Assembly: GCA_022376925.1 (NCBI GenBank)
Contig: JAIOJX010000030.1
Span: 171,363,298 to 171,427,297, forward strand
Origin: Tragulus kanchil
Taxonomy: Eukaryota > Chordata > Mammalia > Artiodactyla > Tragulidae
Direction of reading: 5' to 3'
DNA length: 64,000 nt
The notes beneath the pieces are model-generated. The model saw nothing but the letters and a program-made list of their open reading frames with translations. It ran no database searches and was not told the DNA's origin. The translations under genes were made by a program, and so were the position numbers. This document shows positions 22,255 through 38,592 of this stretch, in pieces. Every line of letters begins with the position of its first letter. Within the stretch, counting starts at the first letter, position 1.

Positions 22255-22255
22255 G
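22030..22255. repeat. L1 3' end with internal inversion
   Basis: From 22030 to about 22190 the sequence is an inverted L1 3' end ('ttggagtataggtgattcac', 'gtacagcaaagtgacttagt'). From about 22191 it switches to sense L1 text ('acagagaaagataccatatg', 'atgtcacttatattg'), which lies a few hundred bases upstream in the parent (compare window 90-150). This is the layout left by twin priming during L1 insertion. The first, incomplete appearance at 20881-21080 belongs to D7. Confidence 0.6.
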
Positions 22256-22680
22256 TAGACATGTTCAGTTCTGTGTTTCCACTGCTTTTTCTGTCTGTTT
22301 TGTCCGTCAGTCATTGAGAGAGAAGTGTTAACCTCCAATTGTAACTGTAAATGTATCTTTTCCTCCTTTTAGTTCTGTTAGTTTTTGATACATTTTGAAA
22401 TTCTGTAATGTTGTGCATACACCTTTACTTGTGTTCTTTTTATATACTGATCCTTTTTTATCATTATGAAGCACCTTTTTACCCAGAAATAGACTTTCAC
22501 CCAAAGTTTAAATATACTTACCTCTCACATAGATAATCCAGTTTTCTCATCTCCAGTGCTCTTTTTCCATCTGTTTACTTTTAATCTATTTGTATCTTTA
22601 TATATAAGGTGCATTTCTGATAGTATTTCTTTTCATTGGGACTTGATGTTGAGACAATTAATCCACCACTGACTGTTGAC
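22256..22680 (-). repeat. Old LINE-1, inverted
   Basis: 'tcattgagagagaagtgtta', 'cctccaattgtaactgtaaa', 'tatcattatgaagcaccttt' and 'tctatttgtatctttatata' match, in order, an inverted old L1 ORF2 region. Diverged, no open frame. Repeated at 23363-23787 by D8. Confidence 0.6.
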
Positions 22681-24485
22681 TGCAAAAGTATAACCAGCCT
22701 GGTAAAATTTCCTTATATTGGAGATTAGGAAAAAAGTCTCACTTGGAAGAAGAAAGCGACCTGGCCAAGATCAGATACCTAGATCATATACACTTGATAC
22801 ACAGATCTTGTTTCATCATCAGTGGAGGGATTCCTCAGATATCCTGCTTTTGGTCTGATATCCAAGGGAGAGTTTCAGGTAAAGGTCAGTTGATGAGAGC
22901 CATTGTTCCAGATGTGTTGGAAACCTTTGGCTTTGGCTGCATCTGTGGCTTGCTCACCATATCCAGTCAACTGGGGCCAAGAAGCAGTTTCAAAAATGTT
23001 AAGACAACTCAAAAACCTTTGAGTGTGAAGCTGGGCAGTTTCAAAGTCAAATGGTATTTTAAGGAAAGGGAGAAAAATCTACCCATGACACACTTGGTCT
23101 CTGACCCCTTTGCAATGTTTTCTCATCAACAGTGCATATCCTCTTGCATTTCAGCTTTTCAGTACTAATAGGATTACAGAAATTACCTTTGAAGGCTCCA
23201 TTTCCCACTACATTTATTAAAAATAGCAAAACACTTCACAAATTTTTCTTGAACTTGAAGGATCTGCTTTTTGGCTTGGTTAAAAATTAGTAATGGGGGT
23301 GCTTCCCCGGTGGTCCAGTGGGTACGGACACCGCCTTGCAGAGGAAGCGCGGTTCGAGTGGGATCCCATGTTCAGTTCTGTGTTTCCACTGCTTTTTCTG
23401 TCTGTTTTGTCCGTCAGTCATTGAGAGAGAAGTGTTAACCTCCAATTGTAACTGTAAATGTATCTTTTCCTCCTTTTAGTTCTGTTAGTTTTTGATACAT
23501 TTTGAAATTCTGTAATGTTGTGCATACACCTTTACTTGTGTTCTTTTTATATACTGATCCTTTTTTATCATTATGAAGCACCTTTTTACCCAGAAATAGA
23601 CTTTCACCCAAAGTTTAAATATACTTACCTCTCACATAGATAATCCAGTTTTCTCATCTCCAGTGCTCTTTTTCCATCTGTTTACTTTTAATCTATTTGT
23701 ATCTTTATATATAAGGTGCATTTCTGATAGTATTTCTTTTCATTGGGACTTGATGTTGAGACAATTAATCCACCACTGACTGTTGACTGCAAAAGTATAA
23801 CCAGCCTGGTAAAATTTCCTTATATTGGAGATTAGGAAAAAAGTCTCACTTGGAAGAAGAAAGCGACCTGGCCAAGATCAGATACCTAGATCATATACAC
23901 TTGATACACAGATCTTGTTTCATCATCAGTGGAGGGATTCCTCAGATATCCTGCTTTTGGTCTGATATCCAAGGGAGAGTTTCAGGTAAAGGTCAGTTGA
24001 TGAGAGCCATTGTTCCAGATGTGTTGGAAACCTTTGGCTTTGGCTGCATCTGTGGCTTGCTCACCATATCCAGTCAACTGGGGCCAAGAAGCAGTTTCAA
24101 AAATGTTAAGACAACTCAAAAACCTTTGAGTGTGAAGCTGGGCAGTTTCAAAGTCAAATGGTATTTTAAGGAAAGGGAGAAAAATCTACCCATGACACAC
24201 TTGGTCTCTGACCCCTTTGCAATGTTTTCTCATCAACAGTGCATATCCTCTTGCATTTCAGCTTTTCAGTACTAATAGGATTACAGAAATTACCTTTGAA
24301 GGCTCCATTTCCCACTACATTTATTAAAAATAGCAAAACACTTCACAAATTTTTCTTGAACTTGAAGGATCTGCTTTTTGGCTTGGTTAAAAATTAGTAA
24401 TGGGGGTGCTTCCCCGGTGGTCCAGTGGGTACGGACACCGCCTTGCAGAGGAAGGGGCGCCGGTTCGATCCCTGGCCTGGAAAGA
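22260..24485. repeat. Tandem duplication D8, offset 1107
   Basis: Copy 1 is 22260-23366, copy 2 is 23367 to about 24485. Copy 1 stops 69 bases into a SINE head, with its last 25 bases corrupted ('gaagcgcggttcgagtggg' for 'gaaggggcgccggttcgatc'). The junction falls at a shared 'gatcccatgt'. An open frame of 141 codons at 22743-23168 is present twice because of this duplication. Confidence 0.95.
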
Positions 24486-26540
24486 TCCCATGTGCTGCGG
24501 AGCGGCTGGACCCATGTGTCCAATTAATGAGCCAGAGACCTGGGGCATGTGCGCCCAAAGCTGGTGCTCTGCGACAACAGAGGCCACTGCGATGGGAGGC
24601 CCACATGGGCCAAAGAACAAAGATGGATGAAAATAGATAATGAAAGACCAATAGAAGTGGCCCGCCTGCCCCCCTCCCTCCCAAAAGCCCTCCCTCCCCC
24701 ACCAAAAAAAAAAAAAATTAGTAATGGAAATTAAAAAGTCCCTTACTGAAGTTGGAATTAAAGAAATATTCAGAATCAGGGTAGTTCACTTAGTATTTTA
24801 CTTAAATCTGCATTACCATACCTGAGCTACAAGTGAATATCATCACTTATGCAAACACCTGGATTTCAGTGGGTGTACCGTGAACTCTTAGGAAAACCTC
24901 AATTGTAGAATGAAAGACATTTGATTTTGCTTTTCCTTCTTCATGACTAAGAGGTCATTTGATCTCAGGCAAGAAACTTCATCTCTCTAGGTCTCAGTGT
25001 CCACATTTGTTACATAAAATGTTTGGAATTTTCAGCTTCTGAGATTTCTTTCTGTAGCTCTGTTTCAGTGCTATTTAAACAAAACCAGCACTTTTTTTGT
25101 GTGTAATAATTTCTGTACACCTCATAGAAATAACTGCATTTTGCCCCAAGCTGAAATTGTAATTCCCAGAATTTCCTATATGATTTTGTTTTCCTTTCTG
25201 TGTAACAGGTTTTCTCTTCTAAATGCAATGCTTTGCTTTCATGATTTTATACAACTGCTCACTTTTCTTTACCTGGAGACTTTTTTTTGTGTGATGTTAT
25301 GTACGTATTATTGTGAATCATATTCAGGAAAGATACTTCCTACCAACTTACTTTGTTCTGTCATTGACTTTTCCTGATCAAGTTGACAAGTTAGCCCCTG
25401 GGGAAGAGTCAAGGCTCCATTTCCCACTACATTTATTAAAAATAGCAAAACACTTCACAAATTTTTCTTGAACTTGAAGGATCTGCTTTTTGGCTTGGTT
25501 AAAAATTAGTAATGGGGGTGCTTCCCCGGTGGTCCAGTGGGTACGGACACCGCCTTGCAGAGGAAGGGGCGCCGGTTCGATCCCTGGCCTGGAAAGATCC
25601 CATGTGCTGCGGAGCGGCTGGACCCATGTGTCCAATTAATGAGCCAGAGACCTGGGGCATGTGCGCCCAAAGCTGGTGCTCTGCGACAACAGAGGCCACT
25701 GCGATGGGAGGCCCACATGGGCCAAAGAACAAAGATGGATGAAAATAGATAATGAAAGACCAATAGAAGTGGCCCGCCTGCCCCCCTCCCTCCCAAAAGC
25801 CCTCCCTCCCCCACCAAAAAAAAAAAAAATTAGTAATGGAAATTAAAAAGTCCCTTACTGAAGTTGGAATTAAAGAAATATTCAGAATCAGGGTAGTTCA
25901 CTTAGTATTTTACTTAAATCTGCATTACCATACCTGAGCTACAAGTGAATATCATCACTTATGCAAACACCTGGATTTCAGTGGGTGTACCGTGAACTCT
26001 TAGGAAAACCTCAATTGTAGAATGAAAGACATTTGATTTTGCTTTTCCTTCTTCATGACTAAGAGGTCATTTGATCTCAGGCAAGAAACTTCATCTCTCT
26101 AGGTCTCAGTGTCCACATTTGTTACATAAAATGTTTGGAATTTTCAGCTTCTGAGATTTCTTTCTGTAGCTCTGTTTCAGTGCTATTTAAACAAAACCAG
26201 CACTTTTTTTGTGTGTAATAATTTCTGTACACCTCATAGAAATAACTGCATTTTGCCCCAAGCTGAAATTGTAATTCCCAGAATTTCCTATATGATTTTG
26301 TTTTCCTTTCTGTGTAACAGGTTTTCTCTTCTAAATGCAATGCTTTGCTTTCATGATTTTATACAACTGCTCACTTTTCTTTACCTGGAGACTTTTTTTT
26401 GTGTGATGTTATGTACGTATTATTGTGAATCATATTCAGGAAAGATACTTCCTACCAACTTACTTTGTTCTGTCATTGACTTTTCCTGATCAAGTTGACA
26501 AGTTAGCCAGTTGTCTGTGCACTTCATGGGGTGGGGGAAG
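24299..26540. repeat. Tandem duplication D9, offset 1112
   Basis: Copy 1 is 24299-25410, copy 2 is 25411 to about 26540. The end of copy 1 reads 'gttagcccctggggaagagtc'; copy 2 reads 'gttagccagttgtctg...ggggaagagtc', so about 28 bases are lost just before the junction. The SINE at 24404 and its target duplication are copied intact, so the second SINE is not an independent insertion. Confidence 0.95.
24404..24714 (+). repeat. CHR-like tRNA SINE, reference copy
   Basis: Full-length sense element: A box 'tggtccagtgg' at 24418-24428 and B box 'ggttcgatcc' at 24462-24471, the internal Pol III promoter elements expected of a tRNA-derived SINE. These are followed by the CHR-like middle, the unusual 3' third (aaagatggatgaaaatagat), a C-rich run and poly-A. 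Target duplication 'aaattagtaatgg' is perfect at 24391-24403 and 24715-24727. Also seen at 25516-25826 (D9) and as a 69-base stub at 23298-23366 (D8). Confidence 0.95.
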
Positions 26541-30159
<3,619 letters not shown>

Positions 30160-30679
30160 TCTTTGTAGAGCTGTCTTCTTACATCGTATAAGACTATTCC
30201 AGAAAACTCTAAACACAGAATCCATCAGAAACTGATAAAATGGTTTGCAAATGAGTGGGAGAAGAATGAAAGGACCTGATGGGAAATGCTCTGAATTTAT
30301 TTTCAGTATTTTTTATTTTGAAGCATGTAAATTTGAAAACAAAATTTTTTCAGTGACAATTGTCATTCCTAAAATTGAAAATAAGCGGAAGCAACAGTAA
30401 ACATTTGGAAATGAGGAAGAAAGCAATTATAAGAACTACTTTTGGATGTCATGGAATATGAAAGAGAGGTAGGTTAGAAATCAGTTAAGAGGATCAGAAA
30501 GTACAAAATTCCAATTATAACATAAGTAAGTCATGGGGACGTTATGCTGTATCACATATTTGAAAATTTCTAAGAGAGTAAATCCTAAAAGTTCTCACCA
30601 CAAGAACAAGAACTGTACACTTTTCTGGTAATGGATATTAACTAGTCCTACTATGACGGTCTTTTCACAGTATATGCAA
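30160..30679. other. AT-rich stretch, nothing recognised
   Basis: No repeat, RNA gene or coding signal seen. Ordinary AT-rich intergenic or intronic sequence. Confidence 0.4.
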
Positions 30680-30945
30680 ATATCTTGGAAGGCCTTCCAA
30701 GTCCACCAGTATTTTCTCAAATGGCAGAGTTCCTTCTTTTTTGTTACTGAATAGTATTCTGTTGTGTGTGTGTGGTATGTTCATATCTGTCTGTCTCTCT
30801 GTATATCTCATGTCTTCCTCACCCATTTATCAATGGATGCACGTTGCTTCCATGTCTTGACTACTGTAAATAAAAAGGCACGGAACATGGGAGTGCACAT
30901 ATCTTGTTGATTAGTGCATCTTGGAGACATATGGACGGAAGAGGA
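30680..30945 (-). repeat. Old LINE-1 fragment, inverted
   Basis: 'ttactgaatagtattctgtt', 'cccatttatcaatggatgca' and 'cgttgcttccatgtcttgac' are the inverted L1 3' ORF2 end. A short TG run at about 30762-30774 interrupts it. Confidence 0.7.
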
Positions 30946-31584
30946 ACATAACAATTTTAAACAGCACAGAATAATTTTGTTTTCAGGAATTAGGTTGTTT
31001 TTTCCTTCTTGAAACCATAGTATTTAAATCACAGGATAAAGTAAGTCAACAGTTGTGCTATTATAATTAGAAACAGGTGGGTTTTCAATGCAGTAGAAAA
31101 GTAAAATTATGAAATTTAAGAAAATGTTAAGTAAATGTTTTAGGGCTTGACTTGGATGTCTCAGTATTAACTCATAGCTTTTTAAAGACGATTTTGTTAT
31201 CTCTACATTGAAAAACCCTGGAGACGCTAACTTTTCAGGATCATTATGAGCACTCCTGGCATTTCTTTTTTTCATTCCCTAATACCATATCTCATTCAAG
31301 GAATTGAGGGTTCTTTGAAGAAATGGCTGCTTTCATATGTGTTGCAGAGAATGCTGTAGGTGATCCTGAGACTGGAAAGCAGAGAATATTTAAAGATGAA
31401 TGCAGTCATTAAAGAAGACATAGAGCCAATTTAAGGGACTCGTAGGTCCACAGTTGTTTTAGCTCAAGTAACAGTAAGAATAGCTTTAATTACTTGTAGC
31501 CTTACTAATATATAAAAGTACATAAGTCCATCATCATTCTCGCAAAAGTCCAAAGTAAAGCCAAATAATGAACAATAAAAATTA

Positions 31585-31715
31585 GTTTTTTTTTCTTTTT
31601 TTTTTTTTTTTTTACCTTTTCATTTTTCTATTGGAGTATAGGCGATTTACAATGTTGTCTTAGTTTCAAGTGTCCAGCAAAATGGTTCAGGTATACATAT
31701 GCACATATGTATTCT
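31585..31715 (-). repeat. L1 3' end fragment, inverted
   Basis: Poly-T (from 31588) followed by 'tattggagtataggcgattt', 'acaatgttgtcttagtttca' and 'ggtatacatatgcacatatg': the inverted 3' terminus of a ruminant L1, 5'-truncated to about 130 bases. Confidence 0.75.
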
Positions 31716-31884
31716 TTTTTAGAATTTTGAATAAAGAATTATTTATTCTGCCTTTCTTTTGCCAGATACATGTCAGGATGATTGAGTAAAGTGGCAGAAT
31801 TCCTAGATTAAAATGATAGAGCCTATTGTAAAGATTGGACCTTATTTGAACAAACCAATTAAAAAAGACTTGAAGGACAGCTAG

Positions 31885-32064
31885 GGCTTCCTGGTGGCTC
31901 AAACAGTAGGGAGTTTGCCTGCAGTTCAGGAGACATGGATTCAGTCCCTGGGTTGGGAAGTATACCTGGAGTAGGGAATGGCGGCCCACTCCAGTATTCT
32001 TGCCTGGAGAATTCCATCAGCACAGAGTTGCAAAGAGTTGTACACAACTGAGTGACTACAATTT
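31885..32064 (+). repeat. Bov-A2 SINE
   Basis: Sense Bov-A2 with a 'cttcctggtggctca' head, 'gtttgcctgcagttcaggag', 'cccactccagtattcttgcc' and 'gcaaagagttgtacacaact'. Diverged from the consensus, so probably old. Confidence 0.85.
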
Positions 32065-35000
32065 CTTCTTTCTTCTTCTTAGATTAATATGATGTAGGAA
32101 TTTGACATTTAGAAAATATCTGTTGTGTTCAGTATGTTCACAGTGTGGTGTTTAGGTAAAAAAAAATGCCCTTATTTTCCCAAGATTACTGAAGTATTTG
32201 AAAAATGAAATATGCCTGTGAATTACTTTAAAATATTTAGTCAGACACATTTTGGAAGCATATATGGTAAATGCTCTCTATACTTCTCTGAATCCTTGAA
32301 AAGTTTCTTGATAAAAATTTGAAAAGGGCCACTTTTCCATAATCATCCTAGCCAGTTTCTTCATCCTATCACCTCCTTTTCCCTTTGGGACTGACCAGAA
32401 TTGTGCAGTATTTTATTTTCGTAGGATTCTGACCTCTACCTCTGCCAGAATGTTGGTTTGGTTGAGGACCTCTTTATTATTACTAACCAGTGTAGTTTTA
32501 AGAATAATGCCTGACACATAACAGGGCAAATATTTTTATAAGTCAATTAAAACAGAAGAACACATTGTGAATGTATAGATAAGTTAGAGGAAGATTAGGA
32601 AATATGAAGAACAGTGAGGTATAAGAAATCAGCTGTGGTTGTTAGGCGGTGAGATATCCTGGAAGCCTTTTCATCAGAGCAGTGATGTGATGCAAGTCAT
32701 ATGATTTCTCCACACAGAGCGTCTGTGATCCTTGTGGATTCCTGTGCCTCGCAAAGGAAACAAGCCAGGTGGGCAACATATCTCTGTGGATTCCCACAAG
32801 GCTTCATGGCTTACAGGTAACATTATATGGGCCCATTTAGGGTTGTGTCGTGATTCATGTCATATAACCTATGTAAATATTTACTTTAAAGAGACTTGAA
32901 TTGTGATGAGAAGTTGGTACAAGATACGGATTTCATCTAAACATAAAAACACAAGTAGAGTTTCTGAAATTGTTAGCAGGTAATAATAGTCCTTTAACAT
33001 GCTGTGTTAATTTTGTACAGTTGTAAGGTGTCACATCACAAGCCTCCCCTACGGTATGTTTGGTTCTCTTTTGTTGTTCCTTGAGAGCATCTGTAACTGA
33101 TCAGTTCTGCTTTATTCTGTTGATTCCTCCTCACTCAGTGAATATTAGTATAAAAATGTGTTCTAATGTCCCAGCTAGCAAATTTTATTGATTGTACTTT
33201 ATAGATACCACACATTCTGTTCAATGAGTGAGTTCAAAGATTAATGGGTCATTCACATGATGATCAACAGATAGCAGGTCCTTCTAGCTGCAGCCTTCTC
33301 TATTAGACCCGCTTTCATTAGGATACGTGTTCTAGTTAATTATATCAGACCATATAAGCTAGTGCTTGTGTTATACATGGTCCACCAGTCATGATACTTA
33401 TGGCCATTGGCCTCAAGAAGCATGGACAGCAAGCAAGAACTTTTCAAGTTGTACCGACAGTTCAGCCTAGTAAATTAATTATTGAAGAGTCACTACCAAA
33501 TGCTCTTGACATGTGCACAGTATGACAGGGCTTCTGTAACATCTAGCCCTTTCAGGAAAGTAATTCTGTAAGGAAATTGCTTGCAGTAGAGGCTGTGGGA
33601 CTCAGCTGGGTGACAGCCATGTCATGGCAATCAATATGGGAACAAAAAATCAAATATTAATGAAAGATAGGTTTGTTCATGCGCAGGATTGGTATTTTTT
33701 TGTAAATGCTATTTTACTTCCATCAACCACTTTCCAGCCGAAGGCTGAGTATAAGCTCACTGAAACTAAACTCAATGTGATGCAAGTCATATGATTTCTC
33801 CACACAGAGCGTCTGTGATCCTTGTGGATTCCTGTGCCTCGCAAAGGAAACAAGCCAGGTGGGCAACATATCTCTGTGGATTCCCACAAGGCTTCATGGC
33901 TTACAGGTAACATTATATGGGCCCATTTAGGGTTGTGTCGTGATTCATGTCATATAACCTATGTAAATATTTACTTTAAAGAGACTTGAATTGTGATGAG
34001 AAGTTGGTACAAGATACGGATTTCATCTAAACATAAAAACACAAGTAGAGTTTCTGAAATTGTTAGCAGGTAATAATAGTCCTTTAACATGCTGTGTTAA
34101 TTTTGTACAGTTGTAAGGTGTCACATCACAAGCCTCCCCTACGGTATGTTTGGTTCTCTTTTGTTGTTCCTTGAGAGCATCTGTAACTGATCAGTTCTGC
34201 TTTATTCTGTTGATTCCTCCTCACTCAGTGAATATTAGTATAAAAATGTGTTCTAATGTCCCAGCTAGCAAATTTTATTGATTGTACTTTATAGATACCA
34301 CACATTCTGTTCAATGAGTGAGTTCAAAGATTAATGGGTCATTCACATGATGATCAACAGATAGCAGGTCCTTCTAGCTGCAGCCTTCTCTATTAGACCC
34401 GCTTTCATTAGGATACGTGTTCTAGTTAATTATATCAGACCATATAAGCTAGTGCTTGTGTTATACATGGTCCACCAGTCATGATACTTATGGCCATTGG
34501 CCTCAAGAAGCATGGACAGCAAGCAAGAACTTTTCAAGTTGTACCGACAGTTCAGCCTAGTAAATTAATTATTGAAGAGTCACTACCAAATGCTCTTGAC
34601 ATGTGCACAGTATGACAGGGCTTCTGTAACATCTAGCCCTTTCAGGAAAGTAATTCTGTAAGGAAATTGCTTGCAGTAGAGGCTGTGGGACTCAGCTGGG
34701 TGACAGCCATGTCATGGCAATCAATATGGGAACAAAAAATCAAATATTAATGAAAGATAGGTTTGTTCATGCGCAGGATTGGTATTTTTTTGTAAATGCT
34801 ATTTTACTTCCATCAACCACTTTCCAGCCGAAGGCTGAGTATAAGCTCACTGAAACTAAACTCAAGGTGACATTTCTCATTTCAAGTTATTTCCTAAAGT
34901 GTCTTCCTCCTCTTTTATTCCCCACCTCTTGTCAAGAACTGCAGACAACATAATGAAATACTCCATCAACTACAGAGTCTAGGGTCTAGAGAGGCAGGAA

Positions 35001-35949
35001 AGAGTTTTGTTGAGATTTCTGAGTCTACTTTGAAAGCCAGCATGAGGCTTTGAGGAGGATCTCGGCCTCAGGAAAAGACATTATCAAGTTAATTTAAAAG
35101 AAGTCCAAATTTTCATTTATCAAGTTAGCTGCCAATGAGCTATACAGTGGACATTTTCAAGTTAAGATTCATAGGGATATTTATCATAATACCTAATGCT
35201 TACTGATACTTATGCTGAAAATTTTTAAAGAACACCTAATTTCTGAAAAATTGGTGCCCATTTGTAATGAGTCATTTTTATGAATCTAATGATAGACTTT
35301 TTGTTTTCGATTACTTTTGTGTAATGTGGAAATAGAGAATTCATAAGGGGGCAACAAAAGCAGTAAGAATAATTACTGGCTGCTTCTCCAGCTGGTAGCA
35401 ATTTGTTCAACTGTTTCTGGATGGCCTTTTTGACTGGGCTGAACAGTTCGTAAGTAACTGTCTTGAAGAGCTGTCTAAGGTGACTGAGCTGGTCACATTC
35501 ACTGAAGCAAGTGGATGCCACCTCTCTTCAGAAACATGGGATACTTGGCAGTTATGGCCAGTTTGATCTGTTTCCCAGAGTGTCTTAACATTCTGATTTT
35601 ATCTCAATTTGGAGCAGATGAGAATTCCTCATTTTGCTCTGGAATGCACTGAACAGAAACTATTATCCTTTAAGTCTTTAACAACTAAAGATGACATATT
35701 TGATTAATAAGAACAAATTCAATTTTTGGTCCAATCATGGTGTTTTGTTAACTTCAATCTGAACTCACAAAAACTCAGGTGAAGAGGAGTGACCAGGAGA
35801 TTCACGAGCAGCCAGTGTGACAGTGGGCAGTTTTTTTGAGGACTTGGGTTCAAGGTGGTGGACTCAGATAAGAAAAGTGAGGGATTAGGAGAGAATTTTC
35901 CTTCCTTTCCTCCTTTGCCTCTCCTTTTCTCTTTGCTCTTTCCTCCTTT
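32065..35949. other. Repeat-poor non-coding stretch
   Basis: Apart from duplication D11 I recognise nothing here. A 98-codon minus-strand open frame at 35225-35521 has no recognisable features and is within the range expected by chance. This is one of the longest stretches in the window without lineage-specific insertions. Confidence 0.4.
32695..34865. repeat. Tandem duplication D11, offset 1080
   Basis: Copy 1 is 32695-33774, copy 2 is 33775 to about 34860. The junction reads 'actaaactcaatgtgatgc', where copy 2 continues 'actaaactcaaggtgacat': a near match (tgtga/ggtga) at the join. No internal differences noticed. Confidence 0.95.
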
Positions 35950-36325
35950 CAGGTAGACAGAATAATGACCCATCAAAGATGTCCACATTCTAAGCCCCAG
36001 ACCTTAAGTAAATTACCTTACATGGCAATAGGGATGTAGCAGATGCAGATACATTAAGGATGTTGAAATGCTGTGGAGTCACCTGGATTATCTAGGTAGG
36101 CCGAGTGTCATCCTAAGGCTGTGTAAGAGGGAGGCTGCAGGGTCCACGTTGGAGGAGAGGCTGAAGCAATTTCATTACTGGAGGGAGGCCCCGAGTCAAG
36201 GAATGGAGGCATCCTCTAGAGGCTTGGAAAAACAAGGATGCATTCTCCCCCAGAGCCTCCAGAAGGAACATGGCCCTGCCGCCATCTTGATTTTAGCCAT
36301 GAAAGATGGGTGTTTGGAATTGTGA
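35950..36325 (+). repeat. MLT1-like (MaLR) LTR relic
   Basis: 'tagacagaataatgaccc', 'accttacatggcaatagg', 'cacctggattatctaggtag', 'gcctccagaaggaacatgg' and 'catcttgattttagcc' follow, in order, an old mammalian LTR that I associate with the MaLR/MLT1 group. It is a solitary, diverged LTR with no internal coding region beside it. Confidence 0.5.
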
Positions 36326-36639
36326 CTTACAGTTCCTGTCTTGTACGATATATGTGAATGAGCAGAGATGGGGCACAGACAGAAAACATTCACTATGCAG
36401 TTGCTTTGAAGGAATTAAGCATGGGTCAGAGGAAGTGGAGCCTGTGTTTTCAGGGTGGTTTGTGAAGATGTTACAAAGGAAGTGACATATGCATGGAGAT
36501 GCTGAGACTGGAAAGGGGCTCTGTGCAGTGGAGTTGTGCACAAGTGGGGCTGAATGTGACGGTGGTGACCATCTGTCCCTATGGAAGGGCCAGTAGGAGG
36601 CAGGGAGGAAGGGGGGAAAGTGCTCCAAGCTGCTTTATT

Positions 36640-36869
36640 TTTTTTTGAACATTTATTTATTTATTTTTGGGTGGGGTGGGGAGGGGGAGGAGTGTGGGTA
36701 GGTCAGTTCTATTGGTCTTTTTCATTTGTCTGTTTTCATCCATCTTTGTTCTCTGGCCCGTGTGGGCCTCCCATCACGGTGGCCTCTGTTGTCGCAGAGC
36801 ACCGGCTCTGGGCGCATGTGCTCCAGAGCTCCGGCTTGGTAATTGGACACATCAGTCCAGCTGCTCTGC
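36640..36869 (-). repeat. CHR-like tRNA SINE lacking its head
   Basis: Inverted copy with tail (atttatttatttatttttgg), G-rich run and middle as far as 'ttggacacatcagtccagct', then it breaks into unrelated sequence at about 36870. The tRNA head and B box are absent, so it is 5'-truncated or was cut by a later deletion. No duplication junction lies here. Confidence 0.88.
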
Positions 36870-37825
36870 TCTCTCTTGAGCTGAATTTCTAGTTGCCTGT
36901 GATAGACATTTCCATACAAGTGTCCTTCTGGTACCTGTTAGTATGTTGCAAAAGCTCTAGGTAGTTACCACCCCCAAGCTGTAACTTTTAAATTCCCCCA
37001 TGTAGATTAAGAGTATCTTAAGTTCTTAAGTTCTTCCGTATCTTAAGTTCTACTACTCTGAGCACCATGACCTGGTAGTTCTGCCACTGGAAGCTTCTAA
37101 TACCACAGTACTCTTCAGATTGATTTATGACAAAATCACAGGAGATGATTCTAGGTGTTACATGAATCACCCAGAGACATATATTTATTATAACACTGTG
37201 TCCACTCACAGTGTATACATCACTGTATCTTCAAAAGAGGGGTCAACCCACCCTGTCCATCCTTATTGGGGTGTGGCTTATTTATTCCCTTCCTCTGCCT
37301 TCCGTTGCTGTGCTTCTTCTGGCCAAAGACCATCTCAGAAGGCATGCAGGAAATCATGAAGGCTCCCCCAGCCCTCTTTTCTTGCATCACCTCTTACCAA
37401 TGAAGGAAATTGGAGTTTTCAGAAAATGGAGCATGATAGCTTGGACTGTGTACATGGTCAGATGGGGGTTGTAGGGTTCTACCTCCAGTGAGCCTCCAGC
37501 TATGTGCTGCCTCTGTGTTTCCCAGACATTAGCCTTTTTCCCCTTTGGCTCTCTCAGCATTCTCTTTATTTTTACCAATGAAATCACTGACCATCCTGTC
37601 ACCCAAACTCCATATCTTGGAGCTGCCTCTGGTTATGAAGCAATTGAAACACTACAACCACCTGGTAATTACCACCTGGATCTGTTTAAATAGCACTGAA
37701 GTCATGACTGTGGGAATGGAGAGGGAGGGACAAGTACAGAACAGAAATTAAGTGATGAATTTAATGAGACTTAAGAGTTCATTATGAAGTCAGGGTGAAG
37801 GAGAAGGTGGAATCAGATGGTAATA
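36870..37825. other. Non-coding stretch, possible L2-like remnant
   Basis: Mostly unrecognised. 'cctgtcacccaaactccata' followed by 'cttggagctgcctctgg' near 37597-37634 resembles the same old LINE as at 3010, but is too short to be sure. Open frames of 60-90 codons look accidental. Confidence 0.3.
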
Positions 37826-37915
37826 ATAGTTAACATCCATGGAACCCTTACTTATGTGCTGGGCGTTATTCCAAGCTCTACCCATATAGTCTCTGTAAAG
37901 GAGACGTAAATACAT
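37826..37915 (-). repeat. MIR SINE fragment, inverted
   Basis: 'ttaacatccatggaaccctt', 'acttatgtgctgggcgttat' and 'tccaagctctac' match the inverted 3' end of MIR. Confidence 0.55.
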
Positions 37916-38592
37916 TACTGTTGAAGTTTAACCTGAACCAGCTGGTGGTATAAGTCTGTGCCACGCCAAGGACAATCCATGGATCAGTGTAGGTCCACAA
38001 ACTGTGGCTACTCATCCATGTCACCCTGAGCACAGGAACTGGAAGTAAGGATTAGAAACTTTGATGACAAGATGATAGAGTGACTTTATGTAATAGTAAA
38101 ATTCTGGTTTATATGTTTTGTGCATTTCCTGTTTCATGGAATGCATTTTTTTGGGAAGGAGACGTCTAGAGAGTGTCCCGAGACTTATCTACCACCCGCA
38201 ACTAAATTTGTTGTTTTGTTTACTCTAAGTACGAGTTACTCCTCCTAGTAATACTGCTGCTTGGGTCTCGTCTAAATCATTTTTGCCTTTAAACTTTTCT
38301 TCATAGGTACCAAATGGTCCCACAGTTTTTAAGATAAATAATCCAAAGAGGTATTATGGACCTTTATAGTTATGCTGGGAAAATGGAAAGAAAATAGGGG
38401 AAGTTGGTTCAGTTTGCCTTTGAGGACAGTCTCAGTCTGGTCTTTACAGAACTGCAGAGGAGGCTGTTTTTGTTAAGGTGGTGAAGGGTGTCTTGTCACC
38501 GCATTTGAGTCTGATCACCTGCATCCAGTGTAGTTGAGTCCCTGCATGAGGATACAAGTCCTGTTCCCTGATCACCTACGGATCTAATTTTT

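Noticed and set aside
24404..24471. Functional tRNA gene from the A and B boxes
   Set aside because: The boxes belong to the SINE head; the anticodon and acceptor stems are not maintained, and the element continues into the SINE body and has a TSD.
35225..35521. 98-codon minus-strand frame in unique sequence
   Set aside because: No recognisable domain and within chance expectation for 64 kb scanned in six frames; no upstream or splice context seen.
36581..36892. 103-codon frame near the MLT1-like LTR as a retroviral remnant
   Set aside because: It covers the head-less SINE at 36640-36869; no retroviral internal sequence is visible beside the LTR.
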